A DNA stretch of 36,621 nucleotides from Chloroflexota bacterium (GTDB taxonomy: Bacteria; Chloroflexota; Anaerolineae; Aggregatilineales; J027). Both the position numbers and the translations under genes were made by a program. This document shows, in pieces, positions 1-8,483 of this stretch. The notes under the pieces were generated by a model. The model was not told the origin of the DNA, did not search any database, and worked only from the letters and a program-made list of their open reading frames with translations. Each line of letters starts with the position of its first letter. The first letter of the stretch is position 1. The stretch is from assembly GCA_010092845.1 (NCBI GenBank), contig JAADYW010000179.1, positions 1 to 36,621 on the forward strand, written 5' to 3'.

Positions 1-31
1 CACCCCCAACTTCGTGAACCATCAGTAAACG

Positions 32-1048
32 ATGGAAGCCGTTATTGAGGAACCATACATCCTGATCCACGACAAGAAGATTAGCGCCGCAACCGACTTG
101 GTGCCGATTCTTGAGAAGCTCTTCCAGATTGGCAAGCGCGATGTTCTGATCATTGCTGAGGATGTTGACGGCGAAGCCCTGGCGACCCTCGTGCTCAACA
201 AACTGCGTGGTATGCTGAACGTGGTCGCCGTCAAGGCGCCTGGTTTCGGTGATCGCCGCAAGGCCATGCTGCGCGACATCGCTGTACTGACCGGCGGCAC
301 AGTTATCAGCGAAGAAATGGGCCGCAAGCTGGAAAGCGTTACAGTTGAGGATCTGGGCCGTGCGCGCAAGGTTGTTAGCACCAAGGATGAGACGACCGTG
401 ATCGACGGCATGGGCGACGAGGCTGATATCGTCGGCCGTATTGAGGAAATCAAGGTCGAGATTGAGAACAGCACCAGCGAATACGACCGCGAGAAGCTGC
501 AGGAACGCCTCGCCAAGCTCAGCGGCGGCGTTGCGGTGATCCGCGTAGGCGCTGCGACCGAGGTCGAGCTCAAAGAGAAGAAACACCGCGTCGAGGACGC
601 CTTGAGCGCCACCCGCGCCGCAGTTGAAGAGGGTATCGTGCCCGGTGGTGGCGTCGCCCTCGTCAATGCGATTAGCGCTGTTGATGGACTGTCTCTGACT
701 TATCCCGACGAGAACACGGGTATCGTTATCCTGCGGACCGCGCTGGAAGTGCCGTTGAAGAAGATCGCCGCGAATGCCGGTCAGGACGGTGGCGTGATCA
801 TCAACAACGTCCGCATGGAGCAGGAAAAATCCAACAATGTCCGCATTGGCTACAATGTGATGACTGGCGAATACACCGACATGATTACGGCTGGTATCCT
901 GGATCCGGTCAAGGTTACACGTGGTGCGCTGGAAAACGCTGCCAGTATTGCAGCGATGATCCTGACCACTGAAGCCCTGATCACCGACCTCCCCGAGGAC
1001 GAGAAGGCCCCGGCTATGCCCGACGGTGGCATGGGTGGCATGTACTAA
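32..1048 (+). CDS. groEL: 60 kDa chaperonin GroEL, C-terminal part (5' truncated by window edge)
   Basis: This is the C-terminal roughly 340 residues of the Hsp60 chaperonin, which folds proteins in an ATP-driven double ring in the cytoplasm. Visible family blocks are [86 protein letters not shown] and the Gly/Met-rich tail GGMGGMY. The ORF track starts at the ATG at 32, but this is not a real start. Bases 2-25 translate as TPNFVNHQ and align without a gap to the GroEL segment SPYF(V/I)..PE, so the reading frame continues upstream and is broken only by TAA at 26-28, where the family has Glu. Either the gene carries a nonsense change or the extreme end of the sequence is inaccurate. A strong terminator follows. 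groES is not in the window. Confidence 0.95.
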   Translation: MEAVIEEPYILIHDKKISAATDLVPILEKLFQIGKRDVLIIAEDVDGEALATLVLNKLRGMLNVVAVKAPGFGDRRKAMLRDIAVLTGGTVISEEMGRKLESVTVEDLGRARKVVSTKDETTVIDGMGDEADIVGRIEEIKVEIENSTSEYDREKLQERLAKLSGGVAVIRVGAATEVELKEKKHRVEDALSATRAAVEEGIVPGGGVALVNAISAVDGLSLTYPDENTGIVILRTALEVPLKKIAANAGQDGGVIINNVRMEQEKSNNVRIGYNVMTGEYTDMITAGILDPVKVTRGALENAASIAAMILTTEALITDLPEDEKAPAMPDGGMGGMY

Positions 1049-1072
1049 ACCTGCTGCACATACAGCAAATAC

Positions 1073-1103
1073 AAAGCTCTGGAGCCTTCTCCAGAGCTTT
1101 TTT
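1073..1103 (+). terminator. Rho-independent terminator after groEL
   Basis: A perfect 9-bp stem GCTCTGGAG / CTCCAGAGC with a CCTT loop is followed by six T residues, 25 bases after the groEL stop. Flanking AAA/TTT extend the stem. It may also act weakly on the convergent ABC permease transcript arriving from the other side. Confidence 0.92.
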
Positions 1104-1178
1104 CCTCCTGCGCACTGGCCATGACCGGCACATCATGTGTCTGATCTCAGTTGCCACTCAGGCCCTTGATTATGTCAC

Positions 1179-3641
1179 TTATTCCATGACACGAAGCGTC
1201 GACGGTATATCCATCCGTGACATTTTACGAATGCTCAACAGCGGCGTCAAAGCGACAACCAGTACTCCCAGTGCTACTGATATGGCGAGCGTGTCGGGGG
1301 ACAAGGTAATGATGAACTTGAAGTCCTCGAGCTGATCTTCCACGCGCTGGACCAGCAGGTAGTTGAGCGCTAACCAGCCGAGGACGACACCAAGGGCCGT
1401 CCCCAGTATCCCGATCAAGAGATTCTCAACAACCTGCATCCGGGTCACTGTACGCAGGGGTAAGCCAAAGGCGAACATCGTCGCAAACTCGCGGCTGCGC
1501 TCATCGACATTGATGCTGGTCGAGTTGAAGGCGATTAGAAACGCCATCAGTAGCACGATTCCCTGAATGATCGCCAGAATAGCAACGAAGATCTCAAGCG
1601 CCTCTTCCAATGCATCGGCGAATTCGCCGATGGCCTGTACGGAGGCAACACCTGGCTGAACGAGCAACGCCCTTTTGATGGAGGTTGCATCGCTGCCGTT
1701 GTCTGGTGTAACGACGACCATATTGGTCATGTCACCCAGCCCCATTGCGGCCGCACCCGCCATATCCATGTAGCTCAACCCTCGGATAGGATTGTCATGG
1801 ATCCCCACCAAAGGAATCTCTGTCTCCACCAACCGGAAGGCCATCTCACCTTCCCGCAGGGGATGCTCGAGGGTGATCGAATCGCCTACCTTTACGCCAA
1901 GGTCTTCAGCCGCCTTCTCCGAGATGACAATCCCTGGCATATCCCCTCGCAGTTCGCCATCTATCAAGCGCGGCACCCAGATTGGGTTCTGCATGTCATG
2001 TAGCTCGAGGAGTGTATCAATTGACTCGGTACCCTGGCTGAGTTTTCCTCCCAGGACCAATGCTGGCTCGGTCTCGCCAAACATGCGCTCGCCAGATTGA
2101 TCTGTCATCTGCACGATATCCGTAACCCGTTCACTGCCCTGGGGATAGAACGTATCGAGTTGCACGAGTAGGCGATCGCGTCCTTGATAGAGGTACGCTT
2201 CTTCACCTTGATCCAGGGTAGCAATGAAGCTATCCATGAAGCCGATGAACGCCGTCATGAGCAGGATCGCCATCGCGATGCCAAGCACGGTGAGCAGGGT
2301 CCGCCACGGCGAGCGCAGAATGTTGCGGAAAGGCATCTGGGTGAAACTGCGCCCGGGAATAGGCAAGTAGTTCAGCAACCAGCTCAGACCACCGCCTTTA
2401 GCCACCAGATGACCGGACTTGATCGCATCGATCGGTTGGACCCGGACAGCCCGCCAAACCGGGATCATCGTTGCAACCAGCGGCAAGGCCAACCCCAGCA
2501 AAGCTGCACGGATATAGCCAGGCAGATAGAGCGAGGTCCCCCAATATGGCAATGGCAACAGGGTCTTGAACAAGTTGGCAAATAGCAGGCTAAGCCCCCA
2601 GCCAATCACCAAACCCATAATCGTGCCCAGGATTGCGATTTGAGCACCTACCAGCAGCGGCCGGAAGGCTAGCCAGCCGCGCGGCACCCCCAATGCCATC
2701 CCGATACCGATCTGTCGTCGTTGTGACTCAACCATGCGCCCGGCCAGGTTAAAGGCGCCGAAGGACGCGCCAATCAGGAAGAGGGCACCGATGAGGTTCC
2801 AGGTATCCTGGTCGTTACGGGCATCAGAATACAGGATATGATGGACTGGATCATCCTCTGGCATGGTGACCTCAAACCCTACCTCAGGAAATGTAGCCGC
2901 CAGGGTTTCCTCGACTGCCGTTGCTACCGCAGCGCGTGAGGCGCCATCCTGCACGGTGATAACGACATCATTGACCAGACCCGTGTGCCCGGTAAGATCC
3001 TGGAGAGTATCGAGCGGCATGAACAGAATCGCAAGGCTTGCCTCGCCGCTGAATGTCCCGTCTTCCGGGATAATCTGGAAATACTCGGCGAAAGTACCTG
3101 TGCCGACATAGTCCAGGCTGACATCGCCGCTGACCCGGATGGAGTCACCCGGTTGCAGATCATAGTAGTCCGCAAACTTCTTCTCAACGACCACAACCCG
3201 TTGGCCAGCGTCTTCGGAGGTGAAGCTCCGACCATCACCCGCTTCAATATGGATTTCATCAACATAGGGACCGCCTTCTGTCACATCGACGCCCACCACA
3301 CGGCCGCTGACGAGAATATCCTCTTTGTCCGTGGAAGCATCAACCAATGTGGCAGCAACCAGACGGGGCTCAGCGTCGTTCAGGCCCTCGATAGCGGACA
3401 AGGCGGCGCTCAAGGTATCCTCATCGACGTATGTACCGTCCGCAAAATCCACCTGCAAGTCGTAGTGGTTCAGGCGCTCATAGCTCTGATCCAGCGATTC
3501 GACACGCCAGGTTTCCTGCCCACCCAGGCCGGCAAACACCCCCGTACCCAACGCAATAATCAATGCGATCGCCACGACCTGTAACCAGCGCGCCTTAAGA
3601 TCGCGCCACGACCAGCGTAGCCAGAATCCAAGGTTCATCAT
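1179..3641 (-). CDS. ABC transporter permease, FtsX/MacB-like, duplicated (820 aa)
   Basis: This is the membrane subunit of an ABC-type exporter or lipoprotein/efflux system of the FtsX family. The layout is a double FtsX unit with about eight membrane spans. Spans lie near residues 20-42, 282-300, 328-355, 378-398 and 446-470, with three more between about 690 and 810. Two large extracytoplasmic domains (about 45-275 and 475-685) resemble MacB periplasmic-core regions. The cytoplasmic loop RQIGIGMALGVPRG is repeated later as REFATMFAFGLPLR, the FtsX coupling-helix region. The gene lies 8 bases downstream of its ATPase, so the two form an operon. In this family the substrate (lipoprotein, peptide, lipid or drug) cannot be read from sequence. 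Nothing looks truncated. Confidence 0.88.
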   Translation of the reverse strand: MMNLGFWLRWSWRDLKARWLQVVAIALIIALGTGVFAGLGGQETWRVESLDQSYERLNHYDLQVDFADGTYVDEDTLSAALSAIEGLNDAEPRLVAATLVDASTDKEDILVSGRVVGVDVTEGGPYVDEIHIEAGDGRSFTSEDAGQRVVVVEKKFADYYDLQPGDSIRVSGDVSLDYVGTGTFAEYFQIIPEDGTFSGEASLAILFMPLDTLQDLTGHTGLVNDVVITVQDGASRAAVATAVEETLAATFPEVGFEVTMPEDDPVHHILYSDARNDQDTWNLIGALFLIGASFGAFNLAGRMVESQRRQIGIGMALGVPRGWLAFRPLLVGAQIAILGTIMGLVIGWGLSLLFANLFKTLLPLPYWGTSLYLPGYIRAALLGLALPLVATMIPVWRAVRVQPIDAIKSGHLVAKGGGLSWLLNYLPIPGRSFTQMPFRNILRSPWRTLLTVLGIAMAILLMTAFIGFMDSFIATLDQGEEAYLYQGRDRLLVQLDTFYPQGSERVTDIVQMTDQSGERMFGETEPALVLGGKLSQGTESIDTLLELHDMQNPIWVPRLIDGELRGDMPGIVISEKAAEDLGVKVGDSITLEHPLREGEMAFRLVETEIPLVGIHDNPIRGLSYMDMAGAAAMGLGDMTNMVVVTPDNGSDATSIKRALLVQPGVASVQAIGEFADALEEALEIFVAILAIIQGIVLLMAFLIAFNSTSINVDERSREFATMFAFGLPLRTVTRMQVVENLLIGILGTALGVVLGWLALNYLLVQRVEDQLEDFKFIITLSPDTLAISVALGVLVVALTPLLSIRKMSRMDIPSTLRVME

Positions 3642-3649
3642 TTCACCCC

Positions 3650-4354
3650 CTACCAGTGCAGTTCAGCAATCGGCGCTTTACCCTCTTGAGGTGCACCATC
3701 GCTGACGATCTGGCCGCTACTGAGTTCGATCACACGATCGGCGATGCGCGAAATCTCGCGATTATGGGTCACTACCAGGACTGTTTTACCACTGTGTGCC
3801 TGGCTTTCGAGAAGTTGTAGAATCTGAACCCCCGTCTGGAAGTCCAGCTCGCCGGTGGGCTCATCGGCAAGCAGGATCGGATTCCCGGTGGCAAGGGCAC
3901 GCGCAATGGCGACTCGCTGCTGCTCACCACCCGACAATTCGTGCGGGAAGTGGTTGGCTCTTTCTCCCAGGCCAACGGCCTGTAAGACTTGCATCGCGCT
4001 ATCGGGTCGGGCGCCGTTACCTTTCATATCAACGGCAAACTGGACGTTCTCAAGAGCGGTCAGGCTGGGAAAGAGATTGAATGTCTGGAAAATGAAACTG
4101 ATCGTGTCCCGCCGGAAACTGAATTTCTGCTGGCGATTGGCACGGGTGATATCATGACCCCGGATGATCACTTGGCCGGCAGTGGGCGTATCCAGCGCGC
4201 TGATCATGTTCAGCAGGGTGGATTTGCCGCTGCCTGATGGCCCCAGCACAACGACAAACTCCCCCTCACCGATCTCCAATGAGATCTCATGTAGCGCGGT
4301 GACGGTGACACTTCCCATCTGGTAACGCTTCGACAATTGCTTCAGTTCGATCAT
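3650..4354 (-). CDS. ABC transporter ATP-binding protein, LolD/MacB type (234 aa)
   Basis: This is the cytoplasmic ATPase that energises the FtsX-like permease encoded next to it. Walker [10 protein letters not shown] lies at residues 38-46, the ABC signature [15 protein letters not shown] starts near 140, Walker [12 protein letters not shown] lies near 161-171, and the switch histidine is in VVTHNRE. The Q-loop is [17 protein letters not shown]. Length and motifs match the LolD/MacB/FtsE clade, which partners with FtsX-type permeases. It is the first gene of a two-gene minus-strand operon. Its 5' leader contains a run of nested G5/C5 inverted repeats that could be regulatory. Confidence 0.93.
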   Translation of the reverse strand: MIELKQLSKRYQMGSVTVTALHEISLEIGEGEFVVVLGPSGSGKSTLLNMISALDTPTAGQVIIRGHDITRANRQQKFSFRRDTISFIFQTFNLFPSLTALENVQFAVDMKGNGARPDSAMQVLQAVGLGERANHFPHELSGGEQQRVAIARALATGNPILLADEPTGELDFQTGVQILQLLESQAHSGKTVLVVTHNREISRIADRVIELSSGQIVSDGAPQEGKAPIAELHW

Positions 4355-4409
4355 CGGTTCCCCCTCAGAAGCGTGAAGTTATTAATCTCCATGCTACAAC
4401 CGATTCACA

Positions 4410-4438
4410 GGGGGGTAACCCCCAAAAATTAGGGGGTT
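4410..4438. repeat. Nested G/C inverted repeats in the divergent intergenic region
   Basis: The sequence GGGGGTAACCCCC can form a tight hairpin, and the same C5 block can instead pair with the next G5 as AACCCCC-(8 nt)-GGGGGTT. These two structures are mutually exclusive. The element lies 56-84 bases upstream of the ABC ATPase start and about 160 bases upstream of the aminotransferase. It could be an operator or a leader structure; function is unknown. Confidence 0.5.
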
Positions 4439-4595
4439 CGCAATTATTTTTTTGACACAGTTAAAATTTATCTTGCGCTCTATGGCTGGCATTTTCACGC
4501 TGAAATCGAAAAGCCTCCGTGAAGTGCACCGCAAGGTTCCTGGCGGTATACTTGGAAACGCAGTGAGCTTAAGTTAATAAGGAAACTGAGCGAGA

Positions 4596-5768
4596 ATGAT
4601 TCAGAAGTCAAAGCGTGTCGAGGCCTTTGGAACCACGATCTTCCACGAGATCAATCTACTAGCAGCCGAATATGGCGCCGTCAACCTGGGACAGGGCAAA
4701 CCGGATTTCGACGGCCCGGAGCCCGTTATCGAAGGTGCCGTTGCCGCCCTCCGCGACAGTGCACACAACCAGTATGCCGATGGACGGGGCTTGGAAGCGC
4801 TCCGTATTGCCATCGCCCAGCACGAAGACTCTTTCTACGCTCGTCAACTCGACCCAGACCAGGAGATCATAGTGACTGTGGGGGCCACGGAAGCAATCTT
4901 TGCCGCCATCCTGGGGCTAACCGACCCCGGCGACGAGATCATCGTCTTCGAACCCTTTTATGACAGCTATGTACCCAACATCCTGATGGCCGGCGGCATA
5001 CCGCGCTATTGCCCTCTGCATCCGCCAGCCTGGGATTTTGACCCCGACCAACTCCGCTCCTTGTTCAACGCGAAAACCCGTGCGATTGTTGTCAATACAC
5101 CCCACAACCCCAGCGGGAAGGTCTTCTCGCCAGACGAACTGGCGCTGATCGCTGAATTATGCCTGGGACATGACGTGACGATCATCACAGACGAGGTCTA
5201 CGAACACATCGTCTTTGATGAAGCCGTCCACACTAGCATGGCGCAGATACCTGGTGTCCAGGACCGCACCCTCAGAATCAGTAGCCTTGGCAAAACATTT
5301 AACGTCACCGGCTGGAAAATCGGCTGGGCGACAGGTCCCGCAGAGCTCGTTGCCGGGGTACAGCGTGCGCGGCAGTTCATGTCATTTGCTGTTGCTCATC
5401 CGCTTCAGGTCGGGGCGGTGCAAGCGCTGCAGCTCCCGGCAAGCTACTACGAGGCTCTCGCCGCGATGTACCAGGCAAAACGCGACCGTCTGGTCAACGC
5501 CTTGCAACAAGCCAACCTGAAACCAGCGACCCCAGCCGGCAGCTATTTTGTGATGGCGGACTTCAGCGCCGTCTACGAGGACGACGACAAGGCGTTCGCA
5601 CAGTGGCTAATCCGTGAAGCCGGCGTGGCCAGCATCCCACCCACCGTCTTCTACAGCCCGCCCAACCAGCACATCGTGAGCAAACAGGCCCGTTTTGCGT
5701 TCTGCAAAAGCGACGCGACACTGGATGAGGCGGCAGCACGATTGCAAGCTCTCGGCCAGCGTATCTAG
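4596..5768 (+). CDS. PLP-dependent aminotransferase, class I/II (kynurenine/methionine aminotransferase-like, 390 aa)
   Basis: This is a fold-type I aminotransferase that moves an amino group between an amino acid and a 2-oxo acid using pyridoxal phosphate. The schiff-base lysine is K233 in SSLGKTFNVTGWKIGW. The cofactor-binding motif NTPHNPSGK is near residue 167, DEVYEHIVFD contains the Asp that contacts the pyridine nitrogen, and a C-terminal Arg in QARFAFCK probably binds the substrate carboxylate. The N-terminal VNLGQGKPDFDGPEPV and the spacing resemble the YbdL/kynurenine aminotransferase (KAT/CCBL) branch, but substrate assignment is only inference. The gene is monocistronic by spacing: it diverges from the ABC operon and lies 253 bases from the hydrogenase operon, which has its own promoter. 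Confidence 0.92.
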   Translation: MIQKSKRVEAFGTTIFHEINLLAAEYGAVNLGQGKPDFDGPEPVIEGAVAALRDSAHNQYADGRGLEALRIAIAQHEDSFYARQLDPDQEIIVTVGATEAIFAAILGLTDPGDEIIVFEPFYDSYVPNILMAGGIPRYCPLHPPAWDFDPDQLRSLFNAKTRAIVVNTPHNPSGKVFSPDELALIAELCLGHDVTIITDEVYEHIVFDEAVHTSMAQIPGVQDRTLRISSLGKTFNVTGWKIGWATGPAELVAGVQRARQFMSFAVAHPLQVGAVQALQLPASYYEALAAMYQAKRDRLVNALQQANLKPATPAGSYFVMADFSAVYEDDDKAFAQWLIREAGVASIPPTVFYSPPNQHIVSKQARFAFCKSDATLDEAAARLQALGQRI

Positions 5769-5838
5769 CCGCGAAGCATGCCCCAGGGAGGCCAACCCCC
5801 AGCGACTGAGGTCCCTGCCGGGAGCCCAAGCAGTCCAT

Positions 5839-5862
5839 TTGTGACATTTTGCACAATATAAT
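5839..5862 (+). promoter_or_regulatory. Hydrogenase operon promoter with Rex-like (or CRP-like) operator
   Basis: TTGTGACATTTTGCACAA (5839-5856) is immediately followed by a perfect -10 box TATAAT (5857-5862). The known Rex consensus is TTGTGAA-N4-TTCACAA; 12 of its 14 fixed positions match here. The same site also reads as TGTGA-N6-GCACA, close to a CRP site (TGTGA-N6-TCACA). No good -35 hexamer lies 16-18 bases upstream; the palindrome fills most of the spacer between -35 and -10, the position of a repressor. The first hydrogenase gene starts 160 bases downstream. Regulation by Rex is inference; no rex gene is in the window. Confidence 0.6.
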
Positions 5863-6021
5863 CCCGCCCTTTGATAGATGATACCTTCTGGCAAAGCTGG
5901 GTAAAGTGATGGTAGGGGAATAGTCTGAAGACATTATTGTTACACCATAGATTCCTCTCGCATTATCCCACCCAAGCAAACGACTAGCACACTCAAGATT
6001 AAGGAGACCGGTGCACTTCTA

Positions 6022-7173
6022 ATGACAGAAACCACACTCACGCAGGATGCAACCGTCATCCTAGAACGGGCGCACTTTCAGCAACTCCTGGATGCGCTAT
6101 TGCAAAGCGGTTATCGCGTCATCGGCCCGACCATCGAAGACCGCGCGATTGTCTACGAATCCCTATCCAGCGTCGAGGATCTGCCCATTGGCTGGAAGGA
6201 TCAGCAAGAGGGAGGGACGTTTCGCCTCGAGAAGCGCAAGGATCAAGCGCTGTTCGGCTACACCCTTGGTCCTCAGACCTGGAAGAAGCACCTCTACCCG
6301 CCCAATGTCACCCTGTGGCAAGCCAAGCGGGAGAACGGATCATTCAAGATCACCCCGCCTGAAGAGGACAGACAACCGCTCGCTTTCATCGGTGTTAGAG
6401 CCTGTGAGCTGAGCGCGATCGCAATCCAGGATAAGATCTTCCTCGAAAGCGAATTCAAGGATCCAATCTACCAGCAGAATCGCGAAGGGCTGTTCATCGT
6501 CGCCGTGAATTGCGTTGAAGCTGGTGGCACGTGCTTCTGTGCGTCGATGGAAACGGGGCCAAAAGCATCCACAGGCTTCGATCTAGCCCTAACAGAAGTC
6601 ATTGACGGTGAAAAGCACTATTTTGTGGTCAATATTGGGTCCGCGCGTGGTCTTGATGTCATCAAGGCGATCACGGTCCGGACGCCGGAGGCTGGTGAGG
6701 TCGAAGCAGCCGAGGCACGTATCGCCGAAGCTAGCCAGAATATGGGGCGCACACTTGAGACAGAGGGATTGCGCGACTTGCTGTTCCGCAACATCGAAAA
6801 CCCACGCTGGGAAGCCGTCGCGGATCGTTGTCTGACCTGCGGCAACTGCACCCTGGTGTGCCCGACCTGTTTCTGCGCTACGATCGAAGACGTTACTGAC
6901 CTGACTGGCCAACATGCCGAACGAACCCGCCGCTGGGACTCGTGTTTCACGATGGACTTTTCATACATACATGGCGGCAGTGTGCGCTACTCTAGCCGGG
7001 CGCGTTACCGGCAATGGATGATGCACAAACTTGCGTCGTGGGTCGATCAATTTGGCACCTTTGGGTGTGTTGGATGCGGGCGCTGCATTACCTGGTGCCC
7101 AGTTGCTATTGATATCACCGAAGAAGCCAACATTATCCGCCAGGGCGACGTAGCCAAAACGAAAGAAGCTTAA
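6022..7173 (+). CDS. Hydrogenase/sulfhydrogenase beta subunit, 4Fe-4S electron-transfer protein (HydB-like, 383 aa)
   Basis: This is the iron-sulfur subunit that carries electrons between the flavin subunit and the hydrogenase small subunit in cytoplasmic group 3b type [NiFe] hydrogenases. Two ferredoxin-type clusters are visible: C270-x2-C-x2-C-x3-C in CLTCGNCTLVCP and C349-x2-C-x2-C-x3-C in CVGCGRCITWCP. Further cysteines occur in VRACELSAI and GGTCFCASM, both typical of this family (also annotated as sulfite reductase subunit A/HydB). It is the first gene of the operon, with AAGGAG at about 15 bases before the ATG, a rather long spacing. The order beta-gamma-delta-alpha matches known group 3b operons, except for the cNMP-domain gene inserted after it. 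Confidence 0.92.
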   Translation: MTETTLTQDATVILERAHFQQLLDALLQSGYRVIGPTIEDRAIVYESLSSVEDLPIGWKDQQEGGTFRLEKRKDQALFGYTLGPQTWKKHLYPPNVTLWQAKRENGSFKITPPEEDRQPLAFIGVRACELSAIAIQDKIFLESEFKDPIYQQNREGLFIVAVNCVEAGGTCFCASMETGPKASTGFDLALTEVIDGEKHYFVVNIGSARGLDVIKAITVRTPEAGEVEAAEARIAEASQNMGRTLETEGLRDLLFRNIENPRWEAVADRCLTCGNCTLVCPTCFCATIEDVTDLTGQHAERTRRWDSCFTMDFSYIHGGSVRYSSRARYRQWMMHKLASWVDQFGTFGCVGCGRCITWCPVAIDITEEANIIRQGDVAKTKEA

Positions 7174-7194
7174 CCCCATAAAAAGGATAGAGTC

Positions 7195-7653
7195 ATGGAA
7201 ACCACTACGCTTGAACCGATTCTTGCTGAGCATCCGTTTTTCCAGGGCCTGGCCCCCGAGTACCTGAAGCTGCTGGTTAGCTGCGCAGCGAACGTCCGCT
7301 ACAAGGCCAACGAGATGATTATCCGTGCCGGGCAAGAAGCCGTTCACTTCTTCCTGCTGCGGCATGGCGAGGCCTATGTCGAGATTCACGACCCGCGACA
7401 CCGGCACGTGGTGATTCACAAGCTCCACGAAGGCGATGTCTTCGGCTGGTCCTGGATGCTACCGCCGTACAAAGCCCACTTTGATGTGCGTGCCAACACC
7501 CTGGTCCGCGCCATCTCGCTGGACGGCAAGTGCCTGCGCGAGAAGTTCGATACTGACAATAGCCTTGGCTACCAGATGTTGCTGCGTTTCACACCATTGA
7601 TTGTTCAGCGTTTCGAAAGGACAAGCTTACAGCTTCTGGATGTGTATTCATGA
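7195..7653 (+). CDS. Stand-alone cyclic nucleotide-binding-domain protein (152 aa)
   Basis: The protein is a single CRP-type cNMP-binding beta-barrel (about residues 10-125) followed by a short helix. It lacks the C-terminal helix-turn-helix of CRP/FNR regulators, so it should not bind DNA by itself. Recognisable elements are [27 protein letters not shown] and [20 protein letters not shown]. In the phosphate-binding cassette, the canonical Gly-Glu...Pro-Arg pair is replaced by GW...YK, suggesting that the ligand is not cAMP bound in the classical way. SD AAGGA lies 8-9 bases before the ATG, and the stop overlaps the gamma-subunit start (ATGA), so it is translationally coupled inside the hydrogenase operon. 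It is plausibly an allosteric or assembly partner of the hydrogenase; the role is unproven. Confidence 0.85.
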   Translation: METTTLEPILAEHPFFQGLAPEYLKLLVSCAANVRYKANEMIIRAGQEAVHFFLLRHGEAYVEIHDPRHRHVVIHKLHEGDVFGWSWMLPPYKAHFDVRANTLVRAISLDGKCLREKFDTDNSLGYQMLLRFTPLIVQRFERTSLQLLDVYS

Positions 7654-8480
7654 GCGATAATCCAATGCTTAGCCAACCGTTTCGTATCGAAACTGTACAC
7701 CGCGAGTCGTACGATACGTTTACGGTTGAACTCCAACCTACCAATGGCCATGATAGCTTTCTCTTCGCGCCCGGCCAGTACAACATGCTCTATGTTTTCG
7801 GTGTCGGTGAGGTTCCCATCTCCATCAGCGGCGATCCTGACCGCCCCGAGAACCTGATGCACACCACACGTGCCGTGGGAACCGTTACCAAAGCAATGGC
7901 CGAGCTCCAGAAGGGCGATGTTATTGGTATCCGCGGCCCCTATGGCACGTCGTGGCCGGTTGACCGGGCCGAAGGTTATGATGTTGTGTTCGTCGCAGGC
8001 GGCATTGGCCTGGCCCCCCTGCGCCCCGCACTGTACCATGTACTCGCCCACCGTGATCGATATGGCAAAGTCGTGCTACTCTATGGCACCCGAAGCCCCG
8101 ATGACATCCTGTACCGCTCCGAACTCGAGCAGTGGCGTTCCCGTTTCGACCTTGAAGTGCACGTCACCGTTGACTACGCCGATGCCACCTGGCGTGGCAA
8201 TGTTGGCGTGGTTACGTCTCTCATCCCTAAAGCGCCCTTCGACCCGCTACATTCGATGGCCATGATCTGCGGTCCTGAAGTCATGATGCGCTTTACAGCT
8301 ATCGAGCTTCTCAAACGTGGTATCGAGCATGAGCATATCTACCTTACGATGGAACGCAACATGAAGTGTGCCATCGGCTTCTGTGGCCATTGCCAATTCG
8401 GACAACATTTTGTCTGCCGGGATGGCCCTGTTTTCTCGTATGCACATATCGGCCACATGTTGTCGCAATGGGAGGTGTAG
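7650..8480 (+). CDS. Hydrogenase gamma subunit, FAD/NAD(P)-binding oxidoreductase (HydG-like, 276 aa)
   Basis: This is the diaphorase subunit that exchanges electrons with NAD(P)H. It has a ferredoxin-reductase fold. The FAD-binding barrel occupies about residues 8-98 ([20 protein letters not shown]). The NAD(P) domain occupies about 108-230 and includes [15 protein letters not shown] and [11 protein letters not shown]-terminal [2Fe-2S] cysteine cluster follows in CAIGFCGHC...C (C240, C245, C248, C256), as in dihydroorotate dehydrogenase B electron-transfer subunits. The start ATG overlaps the preceding stop by 4 bases. Subunit identity is supported by the adjacent small and large hydrogenase genes. 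NAD versus NADP preference cannot be decided by eye. Confidence 0.93.
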   Translation: MSDNPMLSQPFRIETVHRESYDTFTVELQPTNGHDSFLFAPGQYNMLYVFGVGEVPISISGDPDRPENLMHTTRAVGTVTKAMAELQKGDVIGIRGPYGTSWPVDRAEGYDVVFVAGGIGLAPLRPALYHVLAHRDRYGKVVLLYGTRSPDDILYRSELEQWRSRFDLEVHVTVDYADATWRGNVGVVTSLIPKAPFDPLHSMAMICGPEVMMRFTAIELLKRGIEHEHIYLTMERNMKCAIGFCGHCQFGQHFVCRDGPVFSYAHIGHMLSQWEV

Positions 8481-8483
8481 ACG

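Noticed and set aside
22-666. Minus-strand 214-aa ORF opposite groEL
   Set aside because: It is a Ser/Thr/Arg-rich antisense shadow of the clearly recognisable groEL frame, with no family resemblance.
4452-4486. TTGACA at 4452 as a promoter for the aminotransferase
   Set aside because: No acceptable -10 hexamer occurs 16-19 bases downstream (bases there are GC-rich), so I did not annotate it as a promoter.
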